A stretch of DNA of 64,000 nucleotides, taken from the NCBI GenBank assembly GCA_951812925.1, contig OX638368.1, positions 72,760,422 through 72,824,421 of the forward strand, written 5' to 3'. Both the position numbers and the translations under genes were made by a program. The notes under the pieces are model-generated. The model saw only the letters and a program-made list of their open reading frames with translations. It was not told where the DNA came from and made no database searches. The stretch comes from Calliopum simillimum. Taxonomy: Eukaryota; Arthropoda; Insecta; Diptera; Lauxaniidae. Shown here piece after piece: positions 34,164-45,217 of this stretch (positions are counted from its first letter, which is position 1; each line of letters opens with the position of its first letter).

Positions 34164-34182
34164 ACTTTATTTTGGTTAAGGC
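34164..34182 (+). repeat. Isolated family A transposon end
   Basis: GGTTAAGGCTCGCCGTGC matches the outermost right end of the family A transposon (GGTTAAGGCACGCCGCAC at about 26,061) and its left end in reverse. This suggests a solo or decayed end here. Confidence 0.35.
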
Positions 34183-35733
34183 TCGCCGTGCAAAATTTTC
34201 ATTATTTTTTTTCTAAATGTATCTCGTAGTTCTATTCTGTTTCTTCAAAATGAGTTCTTAAAAGATGCAGTACGATAATTCCTTTAAAAGTTATGGCTGA
34301 TTTAAGATGACATCTGGAAATCCCATAAAACGGGTAAAACGACACGACTTTGGATTTCATGATATCATCCTGAATCTTCAATAAGAGCTCATTTTGAAAG
34401 TATAAAGTGGTACTCAGTAATGAATTATGCAAAAAAAATTTTTGTGCAGTCTACCTCAAAAGTGACAAAAGTACTAATTTTTCGTATATTAACCTCAATT
34501 ATCTCTATTTTTCAAAAAACTTAATGCAAAAATTATGAGCACTTTTACCCAAGTTACTTGGACAAATAAGAAATTTAAAAACAGCTTCTTCGTTTTCTTT
34601 TTTGTCTGTCTTTTGCAACCAGACTTCGAATAAATCGGAATTGCAGAAAAAAAGCTACCTGACAAAAAAATTCATTGAGAAAAAAACGGGCAAATCGGGG
34701 ATATATATTTCTAAATAACATTAAAAATAGCACCGTCTTACTAGTTTCGGGTTTCTTAGGACTAACAAATTCCAACAAAATTTTAAAAGCTTACACGAAG
34801 TTCAAAATTAAAAAAAAAAAATATTAAAAGTCAGGGGTCTAATTTGAATTTTAGATTTTTCAACTGAAAACCAAAATATATTTCAATGTTTTGAGCTACT
34901 TTGCATTATACATAACATCATCAATTTTATCCATTTTTATTTTAGAAAGAAACAAAAAATACTTTTTACTAATTGAAAAAAAGAGTTATAATCACGACTT
35001 TTTGCGTTGTCTCAGTAAAATGCAAATGCATCAACTTTGACACATAGCTGAGGGACGGACAATTATCATTCCCCAAAACAAAAAACGTTTTTGTTTGTAT
35101 TGAAGTATTCTCCGTTACACTGCATTAACAAAAACTTAATAGAAACAGTTGTAAAAATTGAATTTTTGCGAAAAAAGTGTACCTATAGTGCAGTGCCTCA
35201 ATCGAAAAAGTTGTGCTGTCACCTGTGACCGCAAGATGGCTCTATGCATCGAATTGGGACCATAGTTATGATAATTTTGAGTACACAGAATGACTCGAGT
35301 GAAACGAACTCTAAATATTCTAAATATCCATACTCTCTGCGCTTATCTGTGAGTGAATACGTATACTCAAAAGCCCGTGGGCATTGGATTTGAACATCAC
35401 TGTTTTAAAACAAACGAAAAAAAAAGAGCTAAAAAAAGCTAGGATCTTAATCAGTCGGCAGAGAGGAATTCAAAAAATATCCTTACGCTCAAAAAAGAGG
35501 GAAATGCAGTGTTACCAGATTAGGCGGTTTCTCCTTAGATTTAGTGGATTTTAAAAGGTCTGGGGGGCGATCTAGGGGATACATTATTTAGAGAATTTGT
35601 TCAGGGGATTTTAAAAAGGACTAGGGGAGATTTAGGTGACACATTTATGGGATTTTAATGATCGAAATTAATTTCGATTGCCTTATTTACAAAATTTCGT
35701 AGTCTCAAGTCATAACAAAAAATTGGTTACAAA
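34183..35733. other. Intergenic, nothing recognised
   Basis: No credible ORF. 35,540-35,660 repeats GGGGGCGATCTAGGGGAT / GGGGAGATTTAGGTGA-like words. Otherwise AT-rich and featureless to me. Confidence 0.35.
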
Positions 35734-36083
35734 TAGCTGTGTTTTAGACGGCAGCGTGTTAACACTGAGTTAACTCTGTCCTTCTAAAACGAGTTTGAGT
35801 GTTATCTCCTTCTTCATGTTTTGTTTTACTTTATTCTGCTTTTCGTTTCTACACTACATCCCTCCGCTTGCCAAGGCAATCGATAAAAATGTGGTGCCAC
35901 TATGTTAAAATCCTATTAAACACAGCTGACATTCAGTGTAGTATGGCAACATCCACAGTATACTTAGTGCTTAATAATTAGACACGAAAATTTGTTAATT
36001 AAGCACTTTAGTTATTGCTTTCCCTTTCTTTTTTCAGAAAGTGCTTAATTAAACACTGATAATTGTCGTCTAAAACACAACTA
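35734..36083. mobile_element. MITE, ~350 bp
   Basis: Ends TAGCTGTGTTTTAGACGGCAG and its near complement GTCGTCTAAAACACAACTA form the terminal inverted repeats, with TA possibly duplicated. Inside and just outside, AGTGCTTAATTAAACACT words repeat in both orientations (to 36,260). Non-coding. Confidence 0.55.
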
Positions 36084-36469
36084 ATATGAATTATGGTCAG
36101 AAGTCAGTCAACCGCAAATGGGGAAGAAAAATTTTGTCATATTTCGTAACTTGCTAAAGCATTTTTAAGTTTATCATTTTCGAAAGCCAATGTAGAAAGA
36201 TTATTTTAAATATAAGCTGTTTTATAAACGGTAGTTTTCAGTGCTTAATTAAACACTTTCTGAAAAACATATGTTTTTAACTACAAAGTAGATCTGCTAA
36301 TGTTGCATTTTTACACTGAATATTAATTGGTTTTTAACATAGTGGCCACACATTTTTACATTGACATATGGAGTTTTGGTCAAGAGGTGAAAAGCAAAAC
36401 AAAAGAAGGGGTAATACAAAACACGATGAAGAAGAAGATAGCACACAAAGTCGTTTTAGAAGAACTCTA

Positions 36470-36592
36470 ACTACAGTCGACGTCCAGTAGTACGAATGCT
36501 CCGTATTACGAATGTCCACTAATACGAATGCTCCGTATTTCTTACGCATGTGATTCTGTAATACGAACAACGGTAAATTTTAAGGTTCGATA
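36470..36592 (+). repeat. Pogo/Tigger-like terminal fragment
   Basis: CAGTCGACGTCCAGTAGTACGAA starts like a pogo/Tigger end (shown here in part) and is followed by tandem TACGAATGCTCCGTAT units at 36,483, 36,509 and 36,523. No partner end found. It is cut at 36,594 by the next element. Confidence 0.35.
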
Positions 36593-37691
36593 ACACTGTG
36601 GAACAAAATTTGGTCGACAAAAGCTTACTCGGATCTGACGCTGCGGGGTGAAAATAAAGGCCAAAATAAAAGACCATTTGGCTCAGTTTGTTCAAGTTGC
36701 TCTAGTTTTCGAGAAAAGGCCGTTTGAATTTTGCACCTTGAATTATGTGCTTCTTTCGATAATTCTAAGCACTTTATGCCATACACACTTTTTTTGTAAG
36801 ATGCCTTGTTTTCCTCTAATGCTGAAAAAAGACTTGCACGACATCACTATATTGTTAATAACTTTTGAACCAATATCGATTACCCCAATTTTTTTTCTGG
36901 AATATAGTTTCTTGACAAGTGGAGAGTGCTCACATATTTGTTATAGATTTCTCAGAGACGGAGAACTTGCTATTTTTGTATGTACCTATTTGAAATAATG
37001 ATTTTCAATAATAAATTAAAAATATTGGTCCAAAACAAAAATATCATTTTATTCCCCGACCTATGTTAAATATCTTTTAAAAAAAACATTTTTACAAAAA
37101 CTTTACTAGTTATAACAAAACATCATTTTGTTAAAGCCTATTTTACGTTTAATATGTTAGGTGGGTCACTTGAGAAAGTTTTGCCCATATGCCACATATA
37201 TTATCAAAAGTTCGCATGGATCTCGGCTATAGGTTAAAAGTCAAAACCTGTACATAAATCCACCACTCGTGTGATTTCTATTGAGCCGAATGTCATAAAA
37301 GGCGAAAAATATCACTTTTTTGGGAATTTTGTGCTCTAACTTGCCAAAAATGCATCCAAAAGGACTGATTTGGTAGTGAAAGTGTAGATATTAGGGATTT
37401 CAGTCCCGGGATCCCGGGATTCGAGCCTTTTTGCAGTCCCGAAAATCCCGGGATTAGTGCTACCAATCCCGGGATTTAATTTGCAAGTTTTTTTTTGTTA
37501 AATAACAGAAAAATCACATTAAAGTAGAGATAAAACTTATTCTCTCTAGATTTAAAACTGAAATTGAGGACAATAGCCATACAGTTAATGTAAACGCAGC
37601 AAAAAACTTGAAAGAAAAATTAAATCTAGTTTTGAATAACACTTCAAAAAATTTGTTTTCTAGATAATCTTATAATTTATCCGACGTTTTA

Positions 37692-37862
37692 ATGGAAGAA
37701 ATTGATATATTTTGTAAATCCGGTGATAGGGGTTATTTCCTCCAGAAAACTTTCGATTATCTTTCTTCAATTCAACCAACAAGTGTTGAATTAGAAAGAT
37801 GCTTTTCGTGTGCAGCAAGGGTTAAAATAAGAAATGAAATATTACTGCAGAATTTTTTTTGA
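37692..37862 (+). pseudogene. hAT transposase C-terminal dimerisation motif
   Basis: A 56-codon frame from ATG 37,692 to a TGA at 37,860 reads through FDYLSSIQPTSVELERCFSC, which matches the hAT dimerisation domain (usually L-x-x-x-P-x-S-V-x-S-E-R-x-F-S). The catalytic domain is gone, so this is a deletion derivative that could only move in trans. Too short for normal gene calling, but the motif and the flanking 8-bp duplication agree. Confidence 0.75.
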
Positions 37863-38265
37863 TTATTTGCAATTTTTTTGAAAATATTTTTAGTGCCTTA
37901 TTCAAGTGTTTATTGAATACTAAATATTAATATTAAATAACAGATATCATGGCAATAATTTAATTTAAAATTTAAAATTTATAGTGAAATTTTCTTCTCT
38001 TGCATTTGTAAAAATATGTTTAAAGTTGAGTTGCCGAGTACTACATTTTAGCCCAGAGTGGGAGGTAAGACAACTAAGACAACGGCTATATGCGAAATAA
38101 AATGAGTATTTAGTTTCAACGATTAACTCAAAAACAAAGTAATATGAATTTGGCTAAATATTATTATTACAATTTTTTACAATTTTTGACTATTATTACT
38201 GCAAATTTGAAGTTATTTCTGCAGAAATAGGGCATTGCTGCAGCTTATTTCAATGCCTGGTGTGA

Positions 38266-38628
38266 GGTTATATATCTGTGGACTTTTGACAAAACAACCT
38301 AACTCGAAATTCGCAACTTTTCAGGAGAGCCTAAAAACTGATTAACTACTTTTCAATAATGTGGCTCAATTTCGTTGATGCAGCATTGAATCTCCTCTTT
38401 CTATACATTTTTACTAATCTTAAAGTGTCAGCTGTCAAATTATTATTTTTTTTTGGTTCATAACACTTCTTGCGTGAACTATGGGACACCCTTATATCTC
38501 TGGAACAAGAAATCATAGGGAAATGGCGATTATACCAATAGAAGCATATTTAAATTTTTTATTTAGGACTAAAATCCTGGAGAATTGTCAAAAAATTGTT
38601 TTGTCAAAAGACCACAGATATGTAATAA
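38266..38628. mobile_element. Small MITE inside the hAT remnant
   Basis: ATATCTGTGGACTTTTGACAAAACAA and its near complement TTGTTTTGTCAAAAG-CCACAGATAT lie 310 bp apart. A diverged relative of the right half is at about 28,270-28,370. No coding. Confidence 0.55.
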
Positions 38629-39337
38629 ATTAAGATATAAATTGGATGATAAAACAATAAATGCTTTAATTTTCCTAAAAACATATTTTAATAATAATAA
38701 AACTGATTAAAAGAAAAGTTATTCCTTTCAAGTCCAACACTTGTTAAAACTTTGATCTCACTATTTTATATAATTAAATATGTATGATATTTTATGTATG
38801 CATTTAACTAAGCATCCTATAATGCTGCAATGTACCTTTATGTTCGTTTTTGAAGTAAGTAAGTATTTTTGAATTTTTTGTTTTTTAAAAAAGGCGTGAA
38901 TTGTTTAATGAAATGAACCTGTTTTAAGAAATTGTTCTTTAATATTTTTTACACTTTTTAAATAAAATATCTTTGTAGGGGTGTAGTAGGGGTGTATAAG
39001 ACAAAATATTAGGAATTTTTAATACTAAATTCTGCTTTATTTAGAAAGAAAAAAAATTCATAAAAATCCCGGGATTCAAAAATTTATGATCCCGAAATTC
39101 CGGGATCGCAAAAAGTCCAAAAATTGGAATCCCTAGTAGATATAGACGAGACGATCAGAACCTCACCACCAAATGCAATAAAACTCAGTTAACTTACGTG
39201 ATATATCGAAAAAAGCACATAGTTAAAGAGCCAACTTGAACAAACTGAGCCAAATGGTCTTTTATTTTGATAATATTTTTCACCCCGCAGCGTCAGATTC
39301 GAGTAAACTTTTGTCGACCTAATTTTGTTCCACAGTG

Positions 39338-40183
39338 TAACACGAATGAGATTTTTTTCTTAGTAGGCTTTGCTTTTTTGCAAAGCATTAAATGCTTAGA
39401 ATGCATGAAAGAATACGTAAAAGTTTTTCAGAATTTTTAGAACGTTTTGTAATGCTTTTTTCTCAATATTTGGACTTAGAAAAATTGTTAAAAAATTGAG
39501 TTTTTGAAAAAGCAATTGACAAATATCGCTAATTTCGCGACCTAGTATTTTAACAAAAAATAATACCAGGGCAAAATCCTCGCGCATTTATAATTCTAGT
39601 CATCGGTAATGCAACATTGCCAAATTTTAGCCAAATGGGTCAAATCATGGTTTTTTAACTGGTACAATTGGCGTGTTTTATTTAAAATTTCTTCTTTTTG
39701 CGGTAAAATTCATCAGTATGGACCCTTGCGGTCTATGTGTGGCAATATTACCGCCACTCTAACATAACCTGTGGTAAAATTTATTAAGTATATTTTTTTT
39801 TTTTTGGGAATTGAGCTTAACATACTACACTACATATTTTTTTCTATCAAATATTTTTTTTTAGTTTCTCTACTATTAGCCCGGGAGCCGGCAATACTAA
39901 AAGTGCCGTCATCGCGGAATCTGAAATTTTTAATGCAAAATGGTAGCTTACACTAAGACGAATAAGAAAAGCTTGGTCAGCATGGTTATAGCCTGGCAGA
40001 AATATTTTTAAATAATTTTTGAATTTTTAAATTTTCGGAATGTTTTGCCGTCATCGCGGATTTTGATCAATCTTAATATTAATCGATGATAAATTTCATA
40101 AACATTCTAATATTAATCGATGATAAATTTCATAACCATTCAGAAAAAATCTGGCCGACCAAATTTTTTTTACAGAAAATGAC
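39338..40183. other. Intergenic, nothing recognised
   Basis: AT-rich. 40,080-40,140 has a two-copy tandem repeat of TAATCGATGATAAATTTCATAA. No gene. Confidence 0.35.
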
Positions 40184-40244
40184 CGGCAGACCTATTTTAA
40201 TGGTGCTACAGTGGGTACAATTTCTCTGTTATCACGGACATTTT

Positions 40245-42008
40245 TATACCCTACACCCAGGGTATATTCACTTTGTCCTTCCGTTTGTAACGCAGAGAAG
40301 GAGGCGTGGCAGGTATAGAAAAGTATATATATTCTTGATCAGCGTCACCTTCTGAGTCGATATAGCCATGTCCGTCTGTCTGGCTGGCAGGCTGGCTGGC
40401 TGGCTGGCTGTGTGTTGAAATACACTTTTTGGGAAAACTGAGCAAGATAATTCAATGAAATTTGGTACACTGCCTCCGTCGTCAAAGCTAGCTCGGGGGA
40501 TTGAAAATGAGCGAAATCGGTCAACGGACACGCCTACCGCCCATATAAAAAATATATTCAAAATGCAATTTTAGGAATATTTTTCACGACAATGCAACCA
40601 AAATACGCATAAATACTAAGAATTGTAAGCGCAAGCTCCGAGAAAAAACTGATTGAATTCGGACTGGTACACAGTGCGTTGAGCCCATACAAGCAATGGT
40701 CAAAAATAGGAAGGAGTGGTTGGATATCGATGAAATTTGGTACTATAAATAATTTAGGGTCGCTGAGCTCAAAAATGATCTCAGATTTGTTGTAAACATT
40801 ATAGTTTTGCTAAAAACCAGGTATTTAGGACGATTTTCTTAAGGTCCATATATAACGATGATGAAAAAGTAATGTTTAATGTTAACAAATGAAATGTAAG
40901 TAGTAGAAATAATGTTTTTTGTACTTTTGAGACCATTTGTGCTCATAAAAACAAAAAAAAATTTTCAACATAAATTTTATATTTCATTCAAATTTTTCGT
41001 TTTAAGCATTTTTTAAAAAAAGAAAAAAAATATTTGTAGGACGAAGTAGGAAAAGTTATTTGCAGTTCTTGATTATATAGAATTCGAACTAGTAGATTAA
41101 GAAAAAAAACGGCACTTATTTTTATAAGATTTGTTTTTTTTTTTCATCGAAATTTGTCAATTTCTGAAGTTTTTCATTTGATAATATCGTGTATTAAAAT
41201 CCCTACAATATACATCAAATTATATATTTTCCAAAATTTTTTAGTTCTATTTATTTACTCAAATATTATTTATAATAAAAAACTTTACTTCGCTTAGTTT
41301 AATCAAAAGAAAAATTTTTGATAATTATTTGTTTAAGAGAACCGAAGACGAAGTGAATAAAGCATGATTTTTTTTGAAAAATATCTCAACTTTGAAGTGT
41401 CAGAGCGTAGCCAAAACTGAGTTTTTCCCCTAAATATTTTGGTTTTATTTTATTGATGCAATTACCTGTCGATTGATACCAATATTATTAGGTTTCGAGT
41501 CACAAAAAATTTGGATTTTTGCCCACTAGCCAACGCAGTGTGTGGCACCTCCCATATAAGCAAAAGCTTAAAAACGCTGTACTGAAAGCGTTTTTTGAGA
41601 TATTCGAACTAAATTCGACACTAAGAATCATAAATGAAAGCTCTCAACAAAAATTGGGTGAAATCGGAGAAGGGGGCGTGGCACCTCCTATATAAGCAAA
41701 AGTTTCAAAATGCTATACTGAAAGAGTTTTTTGAGATAATCCAACCAAACTTCACTCAAATACTAAAGACTATAAATGCGCGCTCTAAACTAAAACTAGA
41801 CAAACTCGGACAAGAGGGTGTGGCTTCAAAACGCTATACTGAAAACGTTTTTCACTCAGACACTAAAAACTATAAATCCAAGCTCTGGACAAAAACTGGG
41901 TGAACTCGGACAAGAGAGCGTAGCACCTCCCATATGAGCAAAATTTTAAAAATACTGCAGTGTAGGGTATTTAATGTTTGGCCAGGTCAAATTTTACACC
42001 CTTACTAG
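40245..42008 (+). mobile_element. Helitron/DINE-like element, copy 4
   Basis: It starts TATACCCTACACCCAGGG, has the GTCCGTCTGTCTGGCTGG core at about 40,370, 142-bp-type monomers at 41,535-41,940, a hairpin (TTTGGCCAGGTCAAA) and CTAG at 42,005-42,008. It is interrupted between 40,668 and about 41,537 by another element. Confidence 0.75.
40668..41537. mobile_element. Element nested in Helitron copy 4
   Basis: The ends CACAGTGCGTTGAGCCC and CCAACGCAGTGTG form an imperfect inverted repeat, and the sequence replaces the expected ACAAGAGGGCGTGG of the Helitron monomer. The ~870-bp interior is AT-rich and non-coding. Exact ends and target duplication are unclear. Confidence 0.45.
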
Positions 42009-42090
42009 TTTTTTTTAAACTTACGTGTTTTAATGTAAAATTTAAACCGCCGGAAGTACCCACTGTCGCATCATTAAAATAGGTCTGCCG

Positions 42091-42823
42091 CACAATGGGA
42101 GGGAGATTGTGGCCATAAATAGGTAAAATTTGAAAGTGCTATGGATTAAAAAAATTTTTACGCCAATCGTCAGATAATACTTAGGGACGGAAAAAAAAAC
42201 TATAAATGTTTAAAATTTTGTTTTGGCTTAGCAACACAGTGAGCCCAAAGTTGGACTTTAAACAGAAAAAATGCTCTACAGAACTTTTAAAATTAGGAAC
42301 TGCCGGATAAACGCTCTAGTTAATTTGTTTTAAGCCCGATCCACTAATGTAGCATATCGTTAGAAAGTATATTGTTCCTACTTTGTTAAAAATATTTTTA
42401 TTTTTTTTTGCCGATTTTATGTGAGTTATAGTGGTTTTTCAAATATTTAAAAAAAATGGTAAAAATGGAAAAATTGCAAACTTTGACATTAAAAAAAAAA
42501 AAACACATATTCTGATTTTCATTATTTTTCAATATAATATGTGGCCAAGTATGCTTAATCGATATGCAAAGTCCCTACTGCCTTTTTTGAGAACTTTTTT
42601 TTCTATGAATTTTTTCCTGTAGCAGTTTTTGAGAAAAAAAAATATTTTTATTTCTTTACATTCTGCAACGTTTTACAATATATTTATCAATTTTAAGCTT
42701 ACAGTCTTCTTAAATTCCAAAAAAAAATTTTTTAAGAGAAGAGTGACAGGTAACGGGTTTATTTCCTCCTTTAAATCCCCCTTGGGACTCACCCTTTCTT
42801 AAAATAAGCCAAGAGCATATTGA
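42091..42823. other. Intergenic, nothing recognised
   Basis: Poly(A)/poly(T)-rich sequence. CACAGTGAGCCCAAAGTTGG at about 42,237 resembles the end of the element at 40,668. No gene. Confidence 0.35.
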
Positions 42824-43114
42824 AGGCTATACAAAAAACATTATAATTGGTATAATATCATACAAGCACTTCAAATACCAATTGGTAGTCTTTCCGAAGA
42901 AGCTCAGGAAGCATCAAACAAAGTTTTTAAAAGCGCTAGGTTACACAACAGCAGATTGTGCTCTAGAGTAGCAAACAACAAAGACGTTTTGCATTACATG
43001 CTGATCTCTTCTGATCCGATTATTAGCCAAATCCGAGTAAAACGTGATAAAAAATATAAAGAGTTATCACCAGAAGCTCAAGAGGTGTTGCAATTAAATG
43101 AAAAAACTAATTAA
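42824..43114 (+). pseudogene. Family B transposon-like protein, C-terminal fragment
   Basis: The frame reads through ALQIPIGSLSEEAQEASNKV, HNSRLCSRVANNKDVLHYML and ISSDPIISQIRVKRDKK to a TAA at 43,112. The blocks IG-LSEEAQEA-NK and R-CSR...SSDP are, from memory, the C-terminus of a large uncharacterised arthropod protein family found in many copies, probably transposon-encoded. A copy of the preceding part plus this one is at 62,891-63,588. Upstream the frame closes at 42,821. Function unknown. Confidence 0.6.
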
Positions 43115-43129
43115 AATAAATTAATTTTT

Positions 43130-43420
43130 TGATAGGCGTGGCACTGCCCATTTTTCTAGTGCGGATTATTTGTTCTGATGGTCTTTTCATATAAACCAAA
43201 TAATATCTATCTTCGTCAAATATTTTCAGAAATATGATGAGTTTTTTTTTTTGAAGGCGTGGCACCGCCCCTTTGTCCTACGAACATTATTTGTCCTGAT
43301 GATTTTTAAACATTTACCAAATCTCATTTATCTGCGTCAAAGAGTTTCGGTGATATGGTAAGTCAATTTTTGGGGGGCGTGGTACCGCTCACTTTTTTAG
43401 TATATAGCTTAGCCTTTTTT
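43130..43420 (+). repeat. GGCGTGGCACCGCCC repeat monomers
   Basis: Three units at about 43,136, 43,256 and 43,376 (120 bp apart), each GGCGTGGYACYGC followed by an AT-rich spacer with TATCT-CGTCAAA. Same family as 29,690-30,345. Confidence 0.6.
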
Positions 43421-43769
43421 TGTACTAGCATAATGTAAAAACTTTTTTAAAATCGGATACTTAATTTCCGAGTTAATAAGGGACAAATACACAAACAAAC
43501 AAAATCTAGTTTTTATAAAGTAGATTTTCGTTTATTCCTCATATCTTGAAAACTATAAAAGATAGCGCAAAATTTTTAACATTTTTGAAATAAGCGGGGT
43601 CAAGTTAAAAAAATTGATACCCATTTTGAAAAAAAAATCGGACCACGCCCCAACTTTGTATGGGAGGTAGGCGTGTCCGTCGGCGGATTTTGTTCATATT
43701 CACAGATTTTTATTATTTTAATGTAAAAAACATCTGTACCAAATCTCAATAGCCTAGCTCTATTATTAC

Positions 43770-44880
43770 TATATATGACCGCCGTTCCATACAAACCCTC
43801 CCATTGTGTGCCGGTCATTTTCGAAAAAATTCCAAGTGAATTTTTTTTCACCGGAATTATATTTATTTATGCATGGTTAATAATGTGTAAAAAGTCTATT
43901 GAAGTAATTCAGGCTCAAAGGTCGCTAAAATCAATTTTTTGCAAATATCTCGCTAACGCAAACTTTTACAGAAAAATTTTTCTCCACAATTTTGTAACAC
44001 AGGAAATTTCCTATGTGAAGGTGTAAAATATGTTGTCGTGTAGTTTATAGTTTAGAAGATAACCCAATTTAAAAAGTTGTGTACAGTTTTAATATGTAAA
44101 ATTAAAATATCTTGCTTTTAAAATTGCGAATACTCATTAACGAGGAGTCGTACAAAAAAAAATTAAAAACCGTTCAAAATATAATTGGATTCTGCATGCA
44201 CCGTGTTAAATTTTTCTTGGAGCCACCCATGGTCTAAAATATATTCTTCAAAAACCGTTAAGGTTTCGAAAATACTGGTTTTTGAAGGATATCTCTGAAA
44301 CAGTAAGTCATACGATAAGAAAGCAATAGCATCAATTTTGTGGAAAATCACAAGCTCTACAAAAAATAAGCCATCTTTTGAACTGTTTTTTCATTTTTAT
44401 TTTGTACGATTCCTCGTTAAAGAGAATCCGCAATTTTAAAAGTAAGATATTTTAATATGATTTTATACATGGGTTATCTCCTAAACTATAAGTTTCACGA
44501 AAACATTTCTTACATCTTTAAATAGGAAATTTTCTGTGTTATAAAATTGTGGAGAAAAACTTTTCTGTAAAAGTTTGCGTTAGCGATATATTTGCAAAAA
44601 ACTGGGGTCGAATCGACGCATCCGTGAACGTACAACTCGTAACATAAAATCATGCGTTTCACACGTATTTCGCATTACTAAATTCATGACTTTACGTCAC
44701 GAATTGTACGTACACTGATGCGGCGATTCAGCCCCTGCTTTTAACGACCTTTGTGCCTGAATAACTTTTTATGCGCACAATGGACTTCAATGGACTTTTT
44801 TCTCTTTATTCATCATGCTTTAATAAAGACAATTCCGGTGAAAAAAATTCACTTGGAATTATTTCGCACAGCAGCTCTTT
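43770..44880. mobile_element. Foldback element, arms ~400 bp
   Basis: 43,830-44,150 and 44,390-44,880 are inverted copies. AATTCCAAGTGAATTTTTTT, CTCGCTAACGCAAACTTTTAC and AACGAGGAGTCGTAC all reappear reversed. The right arm is longer by a 130-bp hairpin MITE at 44,605. No coding function for the short ORFs. Confidence 0.7.
44605..44734. mobile_element. 130-bp hairpin MITE with CTG target duplication
   Basis: The ends GGGTCGAATCGACGCATC and GATGCGGCGATTCAGCCC are inverted repeats, and the pairing continues through nearly the whole element (ACGTACAACTCGT / ACGAATTGTACGT). CTG stands on both sides (44,602 and 44,735). The uninterrupted left arm of the host foldback has the same spacing with CTG-like TTG once, which confirms the insertion limits. 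Confidence 0.75.
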
Positions 44881-45050
44881 TTTCGTCTAATTGGGCTACC
44901 ATGCCAACGATATGTCTCAATATAAAAGGAAAAAGGAACAAAACTTCGTTGCGATAATGCGAATTTTTCGATTTTACGAATAGGCCTGACATTTCATAAT
45001 TTGTATTATTGGACGCCGATTGTATAGCAAAAAGCAAACTAAAGAATTAA

Positions 45051-45203
45051 TTAGTGGTAGAAACTGCGGATGCCTTTCTTCGGGCTTTAGACAATTTATC
45101 GTACGAGATATCATTCGAGCCTGCGAAAATTATGCTTAAAAAGTTTTGCACCGCGGATATGGGCAGTGGTGATGCAGTTGAAATTGTAATTAAGACTTTG
45201 TAA
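45051..45203 (+). pseudogene. Orphan coding fragment, possible terminal exon
   Basis: Fifty open codons, LVVETADAFLRALDNLSYEI onwards, including FEPAKIMLKKFCTADMGSGD, end at TAA 45,201. AATAAA follows nine bases later (45,212). Upstream the frame stops at 45,048, and TTAATTAG before TGGTAG could be a 3' splice site. Composition looks protein-like, unlike the flanks. I do not recognise the protein. It could be the last exon of a host gene, a retrocopy or another element's end. Confidence 0.35.
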
Positions 45204-45217
45204 TAGTTATAAATAAA

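Larger units (their letters stand above)
37392..39135 (+). mobile_element. hAT element remnant with 8-bp target duplication
   Basis: GTAGATAT stands at 37,384-37,391 and 39,136-39,143, a perfect 8-bp target duplication. The ends are TAGGGATTTCAGTCCCGGG (left) and the complement of TAGGGATTCCAATTTTTGG (right). Both subterminal regions carry ATCCCGGGATT words. At 1,744 bp it keeps only the last part of the transposase and contains a further small inverted-repeat element at 38.27-38.63 kb. Confidence 0.85.
36594..39337. mobile_element. Inverted-repeat element with TAA target duplication, split by a hAT
   Basis: Terminal inverted repeats of over 100 bp begin CACTGTGGAACAAAATT and include CTGACGCTGCGGGGTGAAAA and AGACCATTTGGCTCAGTTTG. 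TAA stands on both sides (36,591-36,593 and 39,338-39,340). A 3-bp TAA duplication points to PIF/Harbinger. Without the hAT and one 8-bp duplication it is about 1 kb, and it is non-autonomous. Confidence 0.65.
40184..42090. mobile_element. MITE split by a Helitron-like element
   Basis: CGGCAGACCTATTTTAATGG-(...)-CAGTGGGTAC at 40,184-40,218 is matched in reverse at 42,056-42,090. Together with the flanks the native element is only about 0.15 kb. Everything between 40,245 and 42,008 is a later insertion. Confidence 0.65.

Noticed and set aside
36648..36998. 116-codon ORF
   Set aside because: It overlaps the terminal inverted repeat of the TAA-flanked element and has no recognisable domain.
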